40,799 nucleotides of DNA from Hahella sp. HN01 (lineage in GTDB: Bacteria; Pseudomonadota; Gammaproteobacteria; Pseudomonadales; Oleiphilaceae). The DNA is taken from positions 1 through 40,799 of the forward strand of contig NZ_JAHMIN010000027.1 in assembly GCF_018986435.1 (NCBI RefSeq), written 5' to 3'. Below, one piece after another: positions 17,081 through 25,243 of this stretch. The position numbers were made by a program, and so were the translations under genes. Numbering within the stretch: the first letter of the stretch is position 1; the number at the start of each line of letters is the position of its first letter. Under the pieces are notes generated by a model. That model was given only the letters and a program-made list of their open reading frames with translations. It did not search any database and was not told the origin of the DNA.

Positions 17081-18904
17081 ATGAGCGGGAGTATTTCAGA
17101 GGCGCAGTTGCAGACAATCGGAGGCGCGCCGACAGTGAATAAAGCGCCGCTGTCCGCCTACCGTCCTTCCACCAAAATCGCCTCAGAAACCAGCAATGAC
17201 GAGGACATGCTCAACCGGTCGCCTCTGGCGGATACCCTGGCCGGCTTTCTGGCCGCCCCGGCTAACAATGATCATCAAACCATTGGGCTCATGGGGGATT
17301 GGGGCGTCGGCAAAACCTCGTTTATTCAGCAGTTGAAGAAGACGCTGCGGGAAAAGTACGGTGAGGAGCAGCCCTTTCTCTTCGGCGAGTATAACGCCTG
17401 GAAATACGAGCATACGGAGAGTCCTCAGGCCGGGCTGGCGCAGGAGACGATCAAGGCATTGTCAGCGTTTGCAACACCGGCAGGGAACGGGAAATCCTCT
17501 TCCTTGAAGCTTAATATGGTCGGAAAGGCGCTTTTTTCACTGGCTGCGGTGATTATTCTCGCTCTCGCAGTGCTGCATTTTCTAAAGGCCTACGCCGGAT
17601 TCAATACCTGGGTGACCAATTTAATCGGCGACGGCATGGTGTCCTGGCTGATGTCCGCCAGCGTCGTATTGGCGGCGTCCTCCATCCTGTATTTGCTGTA
17701 CCTGGGATATCACAACCGGCAAAAACTGCTGCTGACATTCAAGTTCGGCTGGAAACTGAAGTCAGAGCGCATTTGTATCTTTGCCGCCGTATTGGGATTG
17801 CAGATCGTATTCTGGTGCGTGCAATACTCGGACGACACTTCCGTGTTCTCTTCAGGCATCGGCAAAATCGCCGCGCATATTCCCGCATTGTTGCTGGCGG
17901 GTTCCTATAAATACTTTCAGACGGTCTGGGCGAGTCCCATGGCGCCGGAGTTGAACACGTATCTGCGTCTGCCCACCTATGGGCACTATCTGGGAACCGC
18001 TCCGGTCATGCACAACCATCTGCAATCGCTCTGCGAGCTGCGGCTGAATCCCAAAAAAGGACCGGAAAGCCGCTTTCTGCTGGTGGTGGAGGATTTGGAT
18101 CGTTGTAGTTATGAGAACATCGTCAAAACCTTTGAGACCCTGCGTCTGGTGATGAATATTCCCCGCGTCACCGTGATCATCGCCATCAACCAGCAAATCG
18201 CCCTCACTGCGCTGGCGATGCATTACGAAAAGCTGGCCCCGCAGCACAAGTGGCAGAATCCCCAGGCGATTGCGCGGGATTATCTGGCGAAAGTTATGCA
18301 TGTGCCTATTACGCTCAGCGAGCCCGATGCGGCCGCCGTAACGCGCTATCTGGGAAGTGTTTGCGGCGCTCAGGCTGACCTGCAGCAGGAAACGTCCCAC
18401 ATGGCGATTCATAAACTGCTGCCCGATGCCCCAGCTCGCGCCAACGCGGAAGGCATGGCGCCCCAGCAAAAACAAGCGTTTTATTACTGGCTGGAGCATT
18501 TCGAGTTAAGTAATCCCAGGCAAATCAAGCGCCTGTATAATGGTTATAACCTGCTGCGCGCCTACCTGCGGGAGGACTGGCTGCAGACCGAGGATGAAGC
18601 GCCGGGCCTGAGCGAACAGCGGCAACCTCTCGCTTATCCCATGATGGTTGCGCTGTTTGCGATGGAATACGTCAACGATCATCCGGATCAGCTTGGCGAG
18701 AAAGGGCTGCATTACTGGAAAAAATTCCTGCGCGGCGAGCGGGTGAAACCGCTGGAAGACGGCGACAGCCTGGGCCGCATCGATCATGACGTTCTGACGA
18801 TCATCAAAGAGCCGGCATGGGAAGACAAACTCATTCCGGCGATCAAGGCGTTTGTGCTGCCCGCCATTGAAACCGAGGAGATTGAGCCCGTGCTGAAGGG
18901 CTGA
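17081..18904 (+). CDS. KAP-family P-loop NTPase with internal membrane helices
   Basis: A membrane-associated ATPase of 607 residues. Walker A is GDWGVGKTS (72-80) and Walker B is LLVVEDLD (333-340), followed by TVIIAINQQIA. Between them lie at least three hydrophobic helices (about 150-170, 188-210, 230-248) and a weaker one near 262-280, the hallmark layout of KAP NTPases (named after Kidins220/ARMS and PifA). PifA is a phage-exclusion protein, and several KAP proteins sit in defence loci. The start is the ATG at 17081 with AGGGA 8 bases upstream. Neighbours are an HNH nuclease (divergent) and a lysozyme-motif lipoprotein 75 bases downstream, possibly co-transcribed. Confidence 0.88.
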   Translation: MSGSISEAQLQTIGGAPTVNKAPLSAYRPSTKIASETSNDEDMLNRSPLADTLAGFLAAPANNDHQTIGLMGDWGVGKTSFIQQLKKTLREKYGEEQPFLFGEYNAWKYEHTESPQAGLAQETIKALSAFATPAGNGKSSSLKLNMVGKALFSLAAVIILALAVLHFLKAYAGFNTWVTNLIGDGMVSWLMSASVVLAASSILYLLYLGYHNRQKLLLTFKFGWKLKSERICIFAAVLGLQIVFWCVQYSDDTSVFSSGIGKIAAHIPALLLAGSYKYFQTVWASPMAPELNTYLRLPTYGHYLGTAPVMHNHLQSLCELRLNPKKGPESRFLLVVEDLDRCSYENIVKTFETLRLVMNIPRVTVIIAINQQIALTALAMHYEKLAPQHKWQNPQAIARDYLAKVMHVPITLSEPDAAAVTRYLGSVCGAQADLQQETSHMAIHKLLPDAPARANAEGMAPQQKQAFYYWLEHFELSNPRQIKRLYNGYNLLRAYLREDWLQTEDEAPGLSEQRQPLAYPMMVALFAMEYVNDHPDQLGEKGLHYWKKFLRGERVKPLEDGDSLGRIDHDVLTIIKEPAWEDKLIPAIKAFVLPAIETEEIEPVLKG

Positions 18905-18979
18905 AGCAGGACGCCCCCAACCTTTACCCGATACCAATTCCCGCCGCATACCAGTAAAGTGAGTATTTAAGGCAGGTTA

Positions 18980-19828
18980 TTGATCGTACGTTTTATGCTG
19001 AGTAGAGTTTTGGGCGGGTGTTTGCGGCCGCTGATTATCGCCGTGACAGTGTTCCTTTCCGCTTGCGCAGAGACTACATCCAGTCCGCAACTGCATCTTG
19101 GCGATGCGGATCTGGACTGGGTAGGGCGCAAAGTTTTTCAAAATGAATGCGCGGGCAAGCGCGAATGTCTGGTGACCTGGAATCAGGGAGAGGCGTTTCC
19201 ATCCCTGGGAATCGGTCATTTCATCTGGTATCCCGCAGGTGTCGAGGAGAAGTTTAAGGAAAGCTTTCCTCTGCTGTTTCAATACATGCTGACGCAAGGC
19301 GTGGTCGCTCCTTCCTGGATACTGGAGCTGGACCCGCTCGACGCCCCCTGGCCAACCCGACAGGCGTTTCTGGCGGTTCAGAACAGTCCGCAGGTTGAGG
19401 AACTGCGGGGCTTTCTGGAGCGCACCAAAGCGCAGCAGGTCGCCTTTATGTTTCAGCGGGCGTCCACGTCGTTGGAAGCGATCATTGAGTCTGCGCCGGT
19501 CGGCAGCCATGAAACCATCCGTCTGCGGGTCATGCGCTTGAGCGAAACCCGCGGCGGGGCCTATGCGCTGATTGATTACGTCAACTTCAAAGGCGATGGC
19601 CTGTCGGAGTCGGAGCGTTACAAAGGCGAGGGCTGGGGCCTGAAGCAGGTGCTGGAGGAAATGGATCGCTTTGAGCAGGGAAGGACGCCTTTGCTGGCGT
19701 TCCGCATGGCGGCGATTTTTGTGCTGGAAAGACGGGCGCATAACGCCGCAAATCCTATCGAAAAGGAAAAATGGCTGCCGGGATGGAAAAACCGGCTGAC
19801 CACATACACGGACCCGGAGGCTTCGTAA
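18980..19828 (+). CDS. Lipoprotein with a lysozyme-like motif
   Basis: The protein is 282 residues with signal peptide and lipobox FLSAC (Cys29). After it, QNECAGKRECLVTWN and PSLGIGHFIWYP resemble the Glu...GIGH active-site layout of T4-type lysozymes. This suggests a peptidoglycan- or glycan-cleaving fold, but the rest (about 200 residues, mostly helical) matches nothing I recognise. Start: the TTG at 18980 has AAGG 7 bases upstream; the ATG at 18995 lacks a site, and either preserves the signal peptide. It follows the KAP gene by 75 bases and ends 2 bases before arfB, so the three may share a transcript. Confidence 0.6.
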   Translation: MIVRFMLSRVLGGCLRPLIIAVTVFLSACAETTSSPQLHLGDADLDWVGRKVFQNECAGKRECLVTWNQGEAFPSLGIGHFIWYPAGVEEKFKESFPLLFQYMLTQGVVAPSWILELDPLDAPWPTRQAFLAVQNSPQVEELRGFLERTKAQQVAFMFQRASTSLEAIIESAPVGSHETIRLRVMRLSETRGGAYALIDYVNFKGDGLSESERYKGEGWGLKQVLEEMDRFEQGRTPLLAFRMAAIFVLERRAHNAANPIEKEKWLPGWKNRLTTYTDPEAS

Positions 19829-19830
19829 TC

Positions 19831-20250
19831 GTGCTGGAGATTTCCAACAAAGTCAGCATTCCCGACCATGAAATTGACATGCAGGCCATCCGCGCCCAAG
19901 GCGCCGGGGGGCAGAACGTCAACAAAGTCTCTTCCGCCGTGCATCTGCGTTTTGATATCAAAGCGTCGTCGTTGCCGGACATTTACAAGGAAAGGCTGCT
20001 GGAGCTGAGCGATCAGCGCATCACCAAAGACGGCGTGATCGTCATTAAAGCCCAGCAATATCGCACTCAGGAGCAAAATCGCGAGGACGCGCTGGTGCGG
20101 CTGAAGGAAGTGATTGTGGGAGCGATGGCGACGCGCAAGAAACGCATCGCCACCAAGCCTACCAAAGGCTCACAAACCCGGCGCCTGGAAGGCAAAACCA
20201 AGCGCGCTCAGGTCAAATCCTCCCGCGGGCGAGTGAACCGTTACGACTGA
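19831..20250 (+). CDS. arfB: Alternative ribosome-rescue factor ArfB (YaeJ)
   Basis: Peptidyl-tRNA hydrolase that frees ribosomes stalled at the 3' end of mRNA without a stop codon. The catalytic GGQ is at residues 26-28 in IRAQGAGGQNVNK. SAVHLRFDIKASSLP and GVIVIKAQQYRTQEQNREDAL follow. The basic C-terminal tail (KPTKGSQTRRLEGK...), which enters the empty mRNA channel, is present. The length of 139 residues matches the family. The start is GTG at 19831 with GGAGG 10 bases upstream, the ribosome site lying inside the preceding gene. It is 2 bases after that gene, so translation is coupled. Confidence 0.95.
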   Translation: MLEISNKVSIPDHEIDMQAIRAQGAGGQNVNKVSSAVHLRFDIKASSLPDIYKERLLELSDQRITKDGVIVIKAQQYRTQEQNREDALVRLKEVIVGAMATRKKRIATKPTKGSQTRRLEGKTKRAQVKSSRGRVNRYD

Positions 20251-20289
20251 TTTATATTATTAACATGGCGATGATATCGGCCTGCCTGA

Positions 20290-22206
20290 TTAATAGTTCT
20301 CGCAGTCTGCCGACAGACTGTGATTGCAACCGTCGCGGCCAATGTACTGCTGAGTGCTGTACTCGGCGATCGGCAGTTTAGCCACGGTCATGCCGTCTTC
20401 GGTGAGCGCGTCCACATAATCCACGAATCCCTGCGCATACTCGGTGAACGTATCCACATACAGACCGGCGTTATAAGGCGTGGCGAACGTGTTGTAGCCA
20501 TCCTGGCCGGAGGCGATGAAGTCGTTGGTGACCACGGTGTAGGTCGCGTTCAGGTCGATGGCGCTCCAATCCCCCGCCACACGTGAGTTCACCTCCACAT
20601 TGGACAGGCGCGCGCCTTTGGCCTGTGAGGCGTCCACATTGAAACGCAGGCCGGCGGCGTAGGGGTAGGAGCCGGAAGAGCCATTGTTATCCAAGGTATT
20701 CGACAGCGCATCCTCCAGCACGTCGACGATTTGTTGTCCTGTCATCTCCAGCGTCACCAGGGTGTTGGAGAAGGGAAGCAACGTAAAGGCGTCCGCTACG
20801 GTGAGGTCGCCCATAGGAATGTCCGTTCTCACGCCGCCGCCGTTCTGGATAGCGATATCGGCGGTGGGCGTCACGGTCAGAAAGGCTTTGGCGACGATAT
20901 TGGAGATATCGCTACCGTTGACATAGTTCTCCGACACGTCACACAGGCTGGAGCGCGATTCACCGGGCCAGCGCACCAGACACAGGTTGTCTGATACCGT
21001 ACCGATCACGGTCTGCTTCAGTGTATCCACTTCATCGTCATAAATCGCCAGCAGGCGCTCTGAAATGGCGTCCGCCGTGGTGGAGACGATTTCCTTGCGG
21101 CTGGTCAACGCTTGCGTCACCCGGTCGGCGTCAGCGGCAGGCAGGGTTTTGGTGACTTTATCCGCGGCTGTATAGGTGAACGACTTGGCGACTGGCATGT
21201 AAGGATTTCCGCTACAGGCGGTGACTTTGCCGCTGGCGTCGAAGCTGACGTCCAGGGCGCCCAGCAGGTGCGCATATTCCCAGGCATGTACGATACAGAC
21301 CGCGTCCCCGGCTTTATCCGTGGCCTTTTTCGGGTAGTCGCTGACGACGTTGAAGCCCAGTTGGGTGAACGTTTCTCCGCCCATCAAGGTGTGGGAGTCG
21401 CCGCCGACAATGACATCCACCCCAGTCAGGCTCGCCGCCAGGGTTTGGTCGTTGGCGTAGGTGTAGTGCGTCATCAGGATGATTTTGTTGACGCCCTGGG
21501 CGCTGATTTCATCAATGTATTTCTGCGCGGTGGCGGTTTCGTCGAGTAGGGTGGTGCCGGCGTCAGGACGGCTGGATTCCTGGGTCTTTTGCGCGATATC
21601 GATACCGATAAGGCCAATTTTCTGGCCGCCCACTTCCTTGATGACATACGGCTTGATGTAGCCTTGGGCGATAGGCGAGGCGTCGCCGGGAGCGACGTTG
21701 GCCGCCAGGACGTCGGTTCCGCAATCGTCCGCAGCCAGATAGTTCAGGAATGACGCCAGGCCGCTATCACCGTTGTCGAACTCATGGTTGCCGAGGGCGA
21801 AGGCGTCAAAGCAGATCCGGTTCATCATCTCCGCATCCGCTTCGCCGCCGAACAGCGTGAAATACAGAGTGCCGGTAACCGCGTCTCCAGAGTGCAGTTT
21901 CAGGACATTGCGCTTTTCATCCGCCAGAGTATCGGCAAGGCTGGTCAACATGGGAAAACCGCCGTAAGAAACGGTCACCGAACCGATGTCAGAGCCGTTA
22001 TCCGCCTTGGTTTGCAGACCCAGCGCGCTCACGTCGTAACTGAAGGTGGACGCGGCGAGATGGGAGTGATGGTCGTTGATGTGCAGGATGCTCAGGCTGA
22101 ACCCGGAGTCGTCATTGCTTTGGGTGTTGTTGCTGTCGCTGCAGGCGGCGAGTGCGATCGACGCGCACAATACTGCGCCTGCGCGCGTTAAAGGAAAAGG
22201 CGCCAT
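20290..22206 (-). CDS. 5'-nucleotidase-family lipoprotein (UshA-like)
   Basis: Predicted surface or periplasmic nucleotidase/2',3'-cyclic phosphodiesterase that dephosphorylates nucleotides. The signal peptide ends in lipobox LAAC (Cys22). The two-metal calcineurin-like domain has ILHINDHHSHL, KLHSGDAVTG, ALGNHEFDNG, LMTHYTY and IVGGDSHT. The C-terminal 5'-nucleotidase domain has IQNGGGVRTDIPMGDLT and LPFSNTLVTLEMTG. The length of 638 residues is a little above UshA (550) because of inserts. The ATG at 22206 has GGAG 8 bases upstream. Single gene, convergent with arfB. It fits functionally with the secreted nuclease at 9.0-11.5 kb. Confidence 0.9.
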   Translation of the reverse strand: MAPFPLTRAGAVLCASIALAACSDSNNTQSNDDSGFSLSILHINDHHSHLAASTFSYDVSALGLQTKADNGSDIGSVTVSYGGFPMLTSLADTLADEKRNVLKLHSGDAVTGTLYFTLFGGEADAEMMNRICFDAFALGNHEFDNGDSGLASFLNYLAADDCGTDVLAANVAPGDASPIAQGYIKPYVIKEVGGQKIGLIGIDIAQKTQESSRPDAGTTLLDETATAQKYIDEISAQGVNKIILMTHYTYANDQTLAASLTGVDVIVGGDSHTLMGGETFTQLGFNVVSDYPKKATDKAGDAVCIVHAWEYAHLLGALDVSFDASGKVTACSGNPYMPVAKSFTYTAADKVTKTLPAADADRVTQALTSRKEIVSTTADAISERLLAIYDDEVDTLKQTVIGTVSDNLCLVRWPGESRSSLCDVSENYVNGSDISNIVAKAFLTVTPTADIAIQNGGGVRTDIPMGDLTVADAFTLLPFSNTLVTLEMTGQQIVDVLEDALSNTLDNNGSSGSYPYAAGLRFNVDASQAKGARLSNVEVNSRVAGDWSAIDLNATYTVVTNDFIASGQDGYNTFATPYNAGLYVDTFTEYAQGFVDYVDALTEDGMTVAKLPIAEYSTQQYIGRDGCNHSLSADCENY

Positions 22207-22317
22207 AAGACATGCTCCACAGTGAATTTGAGTGTTGAAGTTCGTTGTTATCGGAGCAGGGAGTGTCCCACTGAATTATTGCGGCAATGTTGCAACTAAC
22301 GGAGAAGGGAAGAGGGG

Positions 22318-22347
22318 CGCTCCCTGTGGCGCGGCGTCAAGGGAGCG
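22318..22347 (-). terminator. Hairpin after the second solute-binding protein gene
   Basis: CGCTCCCT (22318-22325) and AGGGAGCG (22340-22347) form an 8-bp stem, with five more inner pairs possible. It lies 19 bases beyond the minus-strand stop at 22367. No T run follows on that strand, only a pyrimidine-rich stretch. Confidence 0.4.
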
Positions 22348-22366
22348 ATAGCGATATGGCGTCGCG

Positions 22367-23134
22367 TCAGGATGACTTGGGGACGCCCAGATATTTCTGG
22401 CGAATGCGGTCGTACTCGCCGGACTCGCGAATCATGCGTAGACCTTTGTTGAACTTCAGCATGGTGTCCAGACTCATGGGGTGTCTTTTGCTGAAACAGG
22501 TGTAATAGGGCGCGCTGGTTATGCCGATGAAGTTCAATTCGGGGGGATTCCCCATCTGCTGCGCCTCATACTGAATCGTGTCGGCGAAGGAATAGATGGC
22601 GTCCACGCGCTGGAAGGTGAGCATATTGAGCAGCAGTTTGTCTGTTCCCACGGTTTCGATGTTTTCCAGTCCCGCTTTTTCCAGCTCCGTCTCCAGGTTG
22701 TAACCGCGCACCACCGCCAGCTTGTAGGGTTTCATATCGCTCAGTGCGCCGACTTTATGAATTTTGCGTCCGCTCAAGGTGAAAAAGCCTTTCTCCAGTG
22801 CGCCCAGTTCGTCGGAGAAGTATAGAAAGCTTTCTCTTTCCGGCAGATACGAGCAACTGCAGAGGCCGTCGTAGGTTCCGGTTCTGGCCAGTTCCAGCGC
22901 GCGATTCCATGGGAAATAGCGGAAGGTGACCGCCACGCCCACCTGTTGGAAGGCGGCCTGTAACAGCTCGATGTCGTAACCCGGCCGGTCCGTGTTCTCG
23001 GGAGAGTCGATTTTTTGAGGAGGGAAGTAGTTGCACGCCAGATTGATGGAACTGTCAGCGGAGGCGGCGGTTGTCCAGAGTCCTGCGCTGACCAGTAACC
23101 AGGACGCCAATCTACGTAATAAAACGATGCTCAA
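22367..23134 (-). CDS. Periplasmic solute-binding protein, SBP_bac_3 family (orphan)
   Basis: The protein is 255 residues with a signal peptide (1-26, ends ASA). The mature protein starts DSSINLACNYFPPQKI and has the family features RPGYDIELLQAAFQQVGV, FPWNRALELARTGTYDGLCSC and LGALEKGFFTL. The C terminus FNKGLRMIRESGEYDRI is typical. No ABC permease or ATPase is near. It differs from the other orphan at 8.2 kb and is not a recent duplicate. Start: a stop codon lies three codons upstream and no ATG follows in the signal region, so TTG at 23134 (AGG 5 bases upstream) is the best start. The ligand is unknown. Confidence 0.78.
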   Translation of the reverse strand: MSIVLLRRLASWLLVSAGLWTTAASADSSINLACNYFPPQKIDSPENTDRPGYDIELLQAAFQQVGVAVTFRYFPWNRALELARTGTYDGLCSCSYLPERESFLYFSDELGALEKGFFTLSGRKIHKVGALSDMKPYKLAVVRGYNLETELEKAGLENIETVGTDKLLLNMLTFQRVDAIYSFADTIQYEAQQMGNPPELNFIGITSAPYYTCFSKRHPMSLDTMLKFNKGLRMIRESGEYDRIRQKYLGVPKSS

Positions 23135-23557
23135 TAGGACCTACCCGTATGCTCGAAACCAAATCAAGAATTATCATGAGGCCCGGCGCTGCGTGACGAG
23201 TGCATGTATAGAAGAGCGTCGTCGCACGAACTCGCGCTGGGTAAAATTTCACCAATCTAAAGTATGTCCGGCCCTGGTCTATTTCAATTCAGGCGCGTTC
23301 CCAGCGTCCGTATTTTTACACTCTTTTTAAAAGTGACGCTATTTGACTTTTTTACAGTATATCTCTGGAAAACGAGTCAAATTGTCATGATTTTGTTGCG
23401 AACAAGCCGGTTCAGGGCGTGGGGAGCGTGATCCTGTCGTTTCGATGTTTACAATTTGCGTCTGCGTGAGAGAAGGGAGCCGAGACGCTCCGGGTTAAGC
23501 TTTCGCTCTCTTTTCTCACGCCATGTTCACCCACTCTGTCGACAGGAGGACATTGAT
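23135..23557. other. 423-base intergenic region
   Basis: Lies between divergent genes. It holds an A/T-rich block (23310-23370) with the inverted repeat AAAAGT (23329-23334) / ACTTTT (23346-23351), possibly regulatory. No gene with a ribosome site or family match was seen. Confidence 0.35.
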
Positions 23558-23929
23558 TTGTCATATGAACAGCGATTGCGGCGCACCGAGAAAGAGTATC
23601 CTTTCGATCTTTGGGCGGAGCGTTTCCAGGATGGGTTGGAGCAATATACGGACGAGAATAACACCGCCGCCAGACGGATTATGGATAATTTGTTGCAAGC
23701 TCTGCTGGAGCTGGGTGAAGGCGCGACGGAGAAGGTGAAGGTCAAACAGTTTGAGGTCGCCGTGGAGTCGCTTAACTACCTTAACGACACAGTAGGCGGG
23801 GACTTGATCGAAACGGCGGAAAGGGAAGAGCTGTGCGATCTGTTTGACGCCATCGCCGTAGCGGCGGGCATCGATCCGGAAAATTATGGCGACGGGGAGG
23901 GTATCGCCAGCGAGTGGCGAGACTGGTAA
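23558..23929 (+). CDS. Small acidic protein of unknown function
   Basis: Not recognised. The predicted product is 123 residues, acidic (many Glu/Asp) and mostly helical, with no signal peptide or membrane segment. It begins LSYEQRLRRTEKEYPFDLW and ends in EWRDW. Start: TTG at 23558 has a near-perfect AGGAGG 8 bases upstream, the best ribosome site in the area; the frame is open further upstream but without a site. It is followed 84 bases later by another unknown helical protein on the same strand. The pair size and acidity resemble immunity proteins, but no toxin is adjacent, so that is only a thought. Confidence 0.55.
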   Translation: MSYEQRLRRTEKEYPFDLWAERFQDGLEQYTDENNTAARRIMDNLLQALLELGEGATEKVKVKQFEVAVESLNYLNDTVGGDLIETAEREELCDLFDAIAVAAGIDPENYGDGEGIASEWRDW

Positions 23930-24013
23930 GCTGCTGATGTGACAAGTCGTCCGCTCTGATGCAGGCGCGTTGGAGTGGGCGCGAAAGGAATAATAATCAG
24001 CGAGAAAGCAGGA

Positions 24014-24484
24014 ATGACCGACTTCCACGATATTCAGAAGACTTTTCCCCATGAGCAGGACTGGACGGCGCTTCAGGAAAATACCCTGATAGAATTAGTC
24101 CAGGATTATCAATCCGAACCCTTCTGCGCCAACTCCGCCCTTGTTGAACTCGCCATCCGCAATCATCCGAAAACCACCGAACTGAGCGAGCACATACTGG
24201 ACGACGAACGAGCGGACAAATGGCTGAAGGCCTCCGCGCTGGGCTCTCTCCTTACCAAAGACTTCAAGCGCGCCCTGGACAAGTCCCTGGGCTTTATCGA
24301 CCACTGCGATCACCGGCTGCTCTGCGAGCTGGTGGAAGCGATGAACTATGAGTTTCAGGGCGAACTCAAAGACTACGCCGCCAACCACGCCACTACTCAG
24401 AAATTGAAACAGCGCCTGCGCGCCGGCGCGGACAAAGACGTGGATTACTGCGAATTGTTTTACGAGTACGTGGGGGCTGAGTAA
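24014..24484 (+). CDS. Helical, HEAT-like protein of unknown function
   Basis: The product is 156 residues and acidic, with no signal peptide. Helix pairs such as SALVELAIRNHP and WLKASALGSLLTKD look like HEAT-type repeats, which usually bind other proteins. No catalytic motif is visible. The ATG at 24014 is chosen; its AGG lies only 2 bases away, and a GTG at 23975 (13 residues longer) is an alternative. It follows the acidic protein at 23.6 kb and precedes a phosphatase gene by 42 bases. Function not assigned. Confidence 0.55.
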   Translation: MTDFHDIQKTFPHEQDWTALQENTLIELVQDYQSEPFCANSALVELAIRNHPKTTELSEHILDDERADKWLKASALGSLLTKDFKRALDKSLGFIDHCDHRLLCELVEAMNYEFQGELKDYAANHATTQKLKQRLRAGADKDVDYCELFYEYVGAE

Positions 24485-24526
24485 AAATAGCCGCTTTCGA
24501 TTATTCGTAAGCTAAGGAGTCAAAAC

Positions 24527-25027
24527 GTGCTCGTCAGCACCATTTACCCCGTTCAACCTATTGGAAGCGGCCGCTTTTCCGTCATGGCCAAACCGGTCGC
24601 CGGGGAGTGGATGGAAGAGGAGTTCGCGGGCATCGCCCGCAGCGGCGTCACCAGGATGCTGTCTCTACTGGAGACCCAGGAGATTCGTGAGCTGGGGTTG
24701 ACGCAGGCGCCGGAGCTGTGTCGCCGCTTGGGCGTGGCGTTTACCCATTTCCCCATTCCCGATTTCGGATTGCCCAGGTCCGTGCGGGACGTCGCCGCAC
24801 TGCTGGACGCTATTTATCCCGCCGTGTTGGCGGGCGATCATCTGGTTATTCACTGCCGCGCCGGCATCGGACGCACTGGCACGATCGCCGCCTCTTTGCT
24901 GGTGCGTCATGGCTGGACCCCAGAGCAGGCTTTCGCTGAAATCAGCTTGAAGCGCGGCGTGGAAGTGCCGGATACGGACGCGCAGCGGCGCTGGGTGATA
25001 GAGCATGCCCGCGCCTTATCCCAATAA
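24527..25027 (+). CDS. Dual-specificity/tyrosine phosphatase-like protein
   Basis: Cytoplasmic cysteine phosphatase of 166 residues. The P-loop HCRAGIGRTG puts the nucleophile at Cys110 and the phosphate-binding Arg at R116. The general acid is probably Asp79 in FPIPDFG. The fold matches the small dual-specificity/KAP-type phosphatases. The target could be phosphotyrosine, phosphoinositide or another phospho-group and cannot be told. Start: GTG at 24527 with AAGGAG 7 bases upstream, a strong site. A second, different Cys phosphatase lies at 30.9 kb. Confidence 0.88.
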   Translation: MLVSTIYPVQPIGSGRFSVMAKPVAGEWMEEEFAGIARSGVTRMLSLLETQEIRELGLTQAPELCRRLGVAFTHFPIPDFGLPRSVRDVAALLDAIYPAVLAGDHLVIHCRAGIGRTGTIAASLLVRHGWTPEQAFAEISLKRGVEVPDTDAQRRWVIEHARALSQ

Positions 25028-25243
25028 TGTCAACTTCTCGTCTACGTAGTACTACTTAGATTGAGTCCGTAGTTATGCGGGCGTATTCGCCCACCGCCTA
25101 ACGGCGCTAATACGGATAGAATTTGATCAGTCAAAAAGAGAGCATTTTGTGAAGCGCCCGGGTACGAGTGCGACGCGAGCCCATTGCCGTTTAACGGCGA
25201 CGGCGGTTATTACGCGAAAATAAATATAAGAAAGGTACACAAT

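Noticed and set aside
25079-25092. Hairpin GGGCG-TATT-CGCCC after the phosphatase gene as a terminator
   Set aside because: The stem is only 5 bp and no T run follows.
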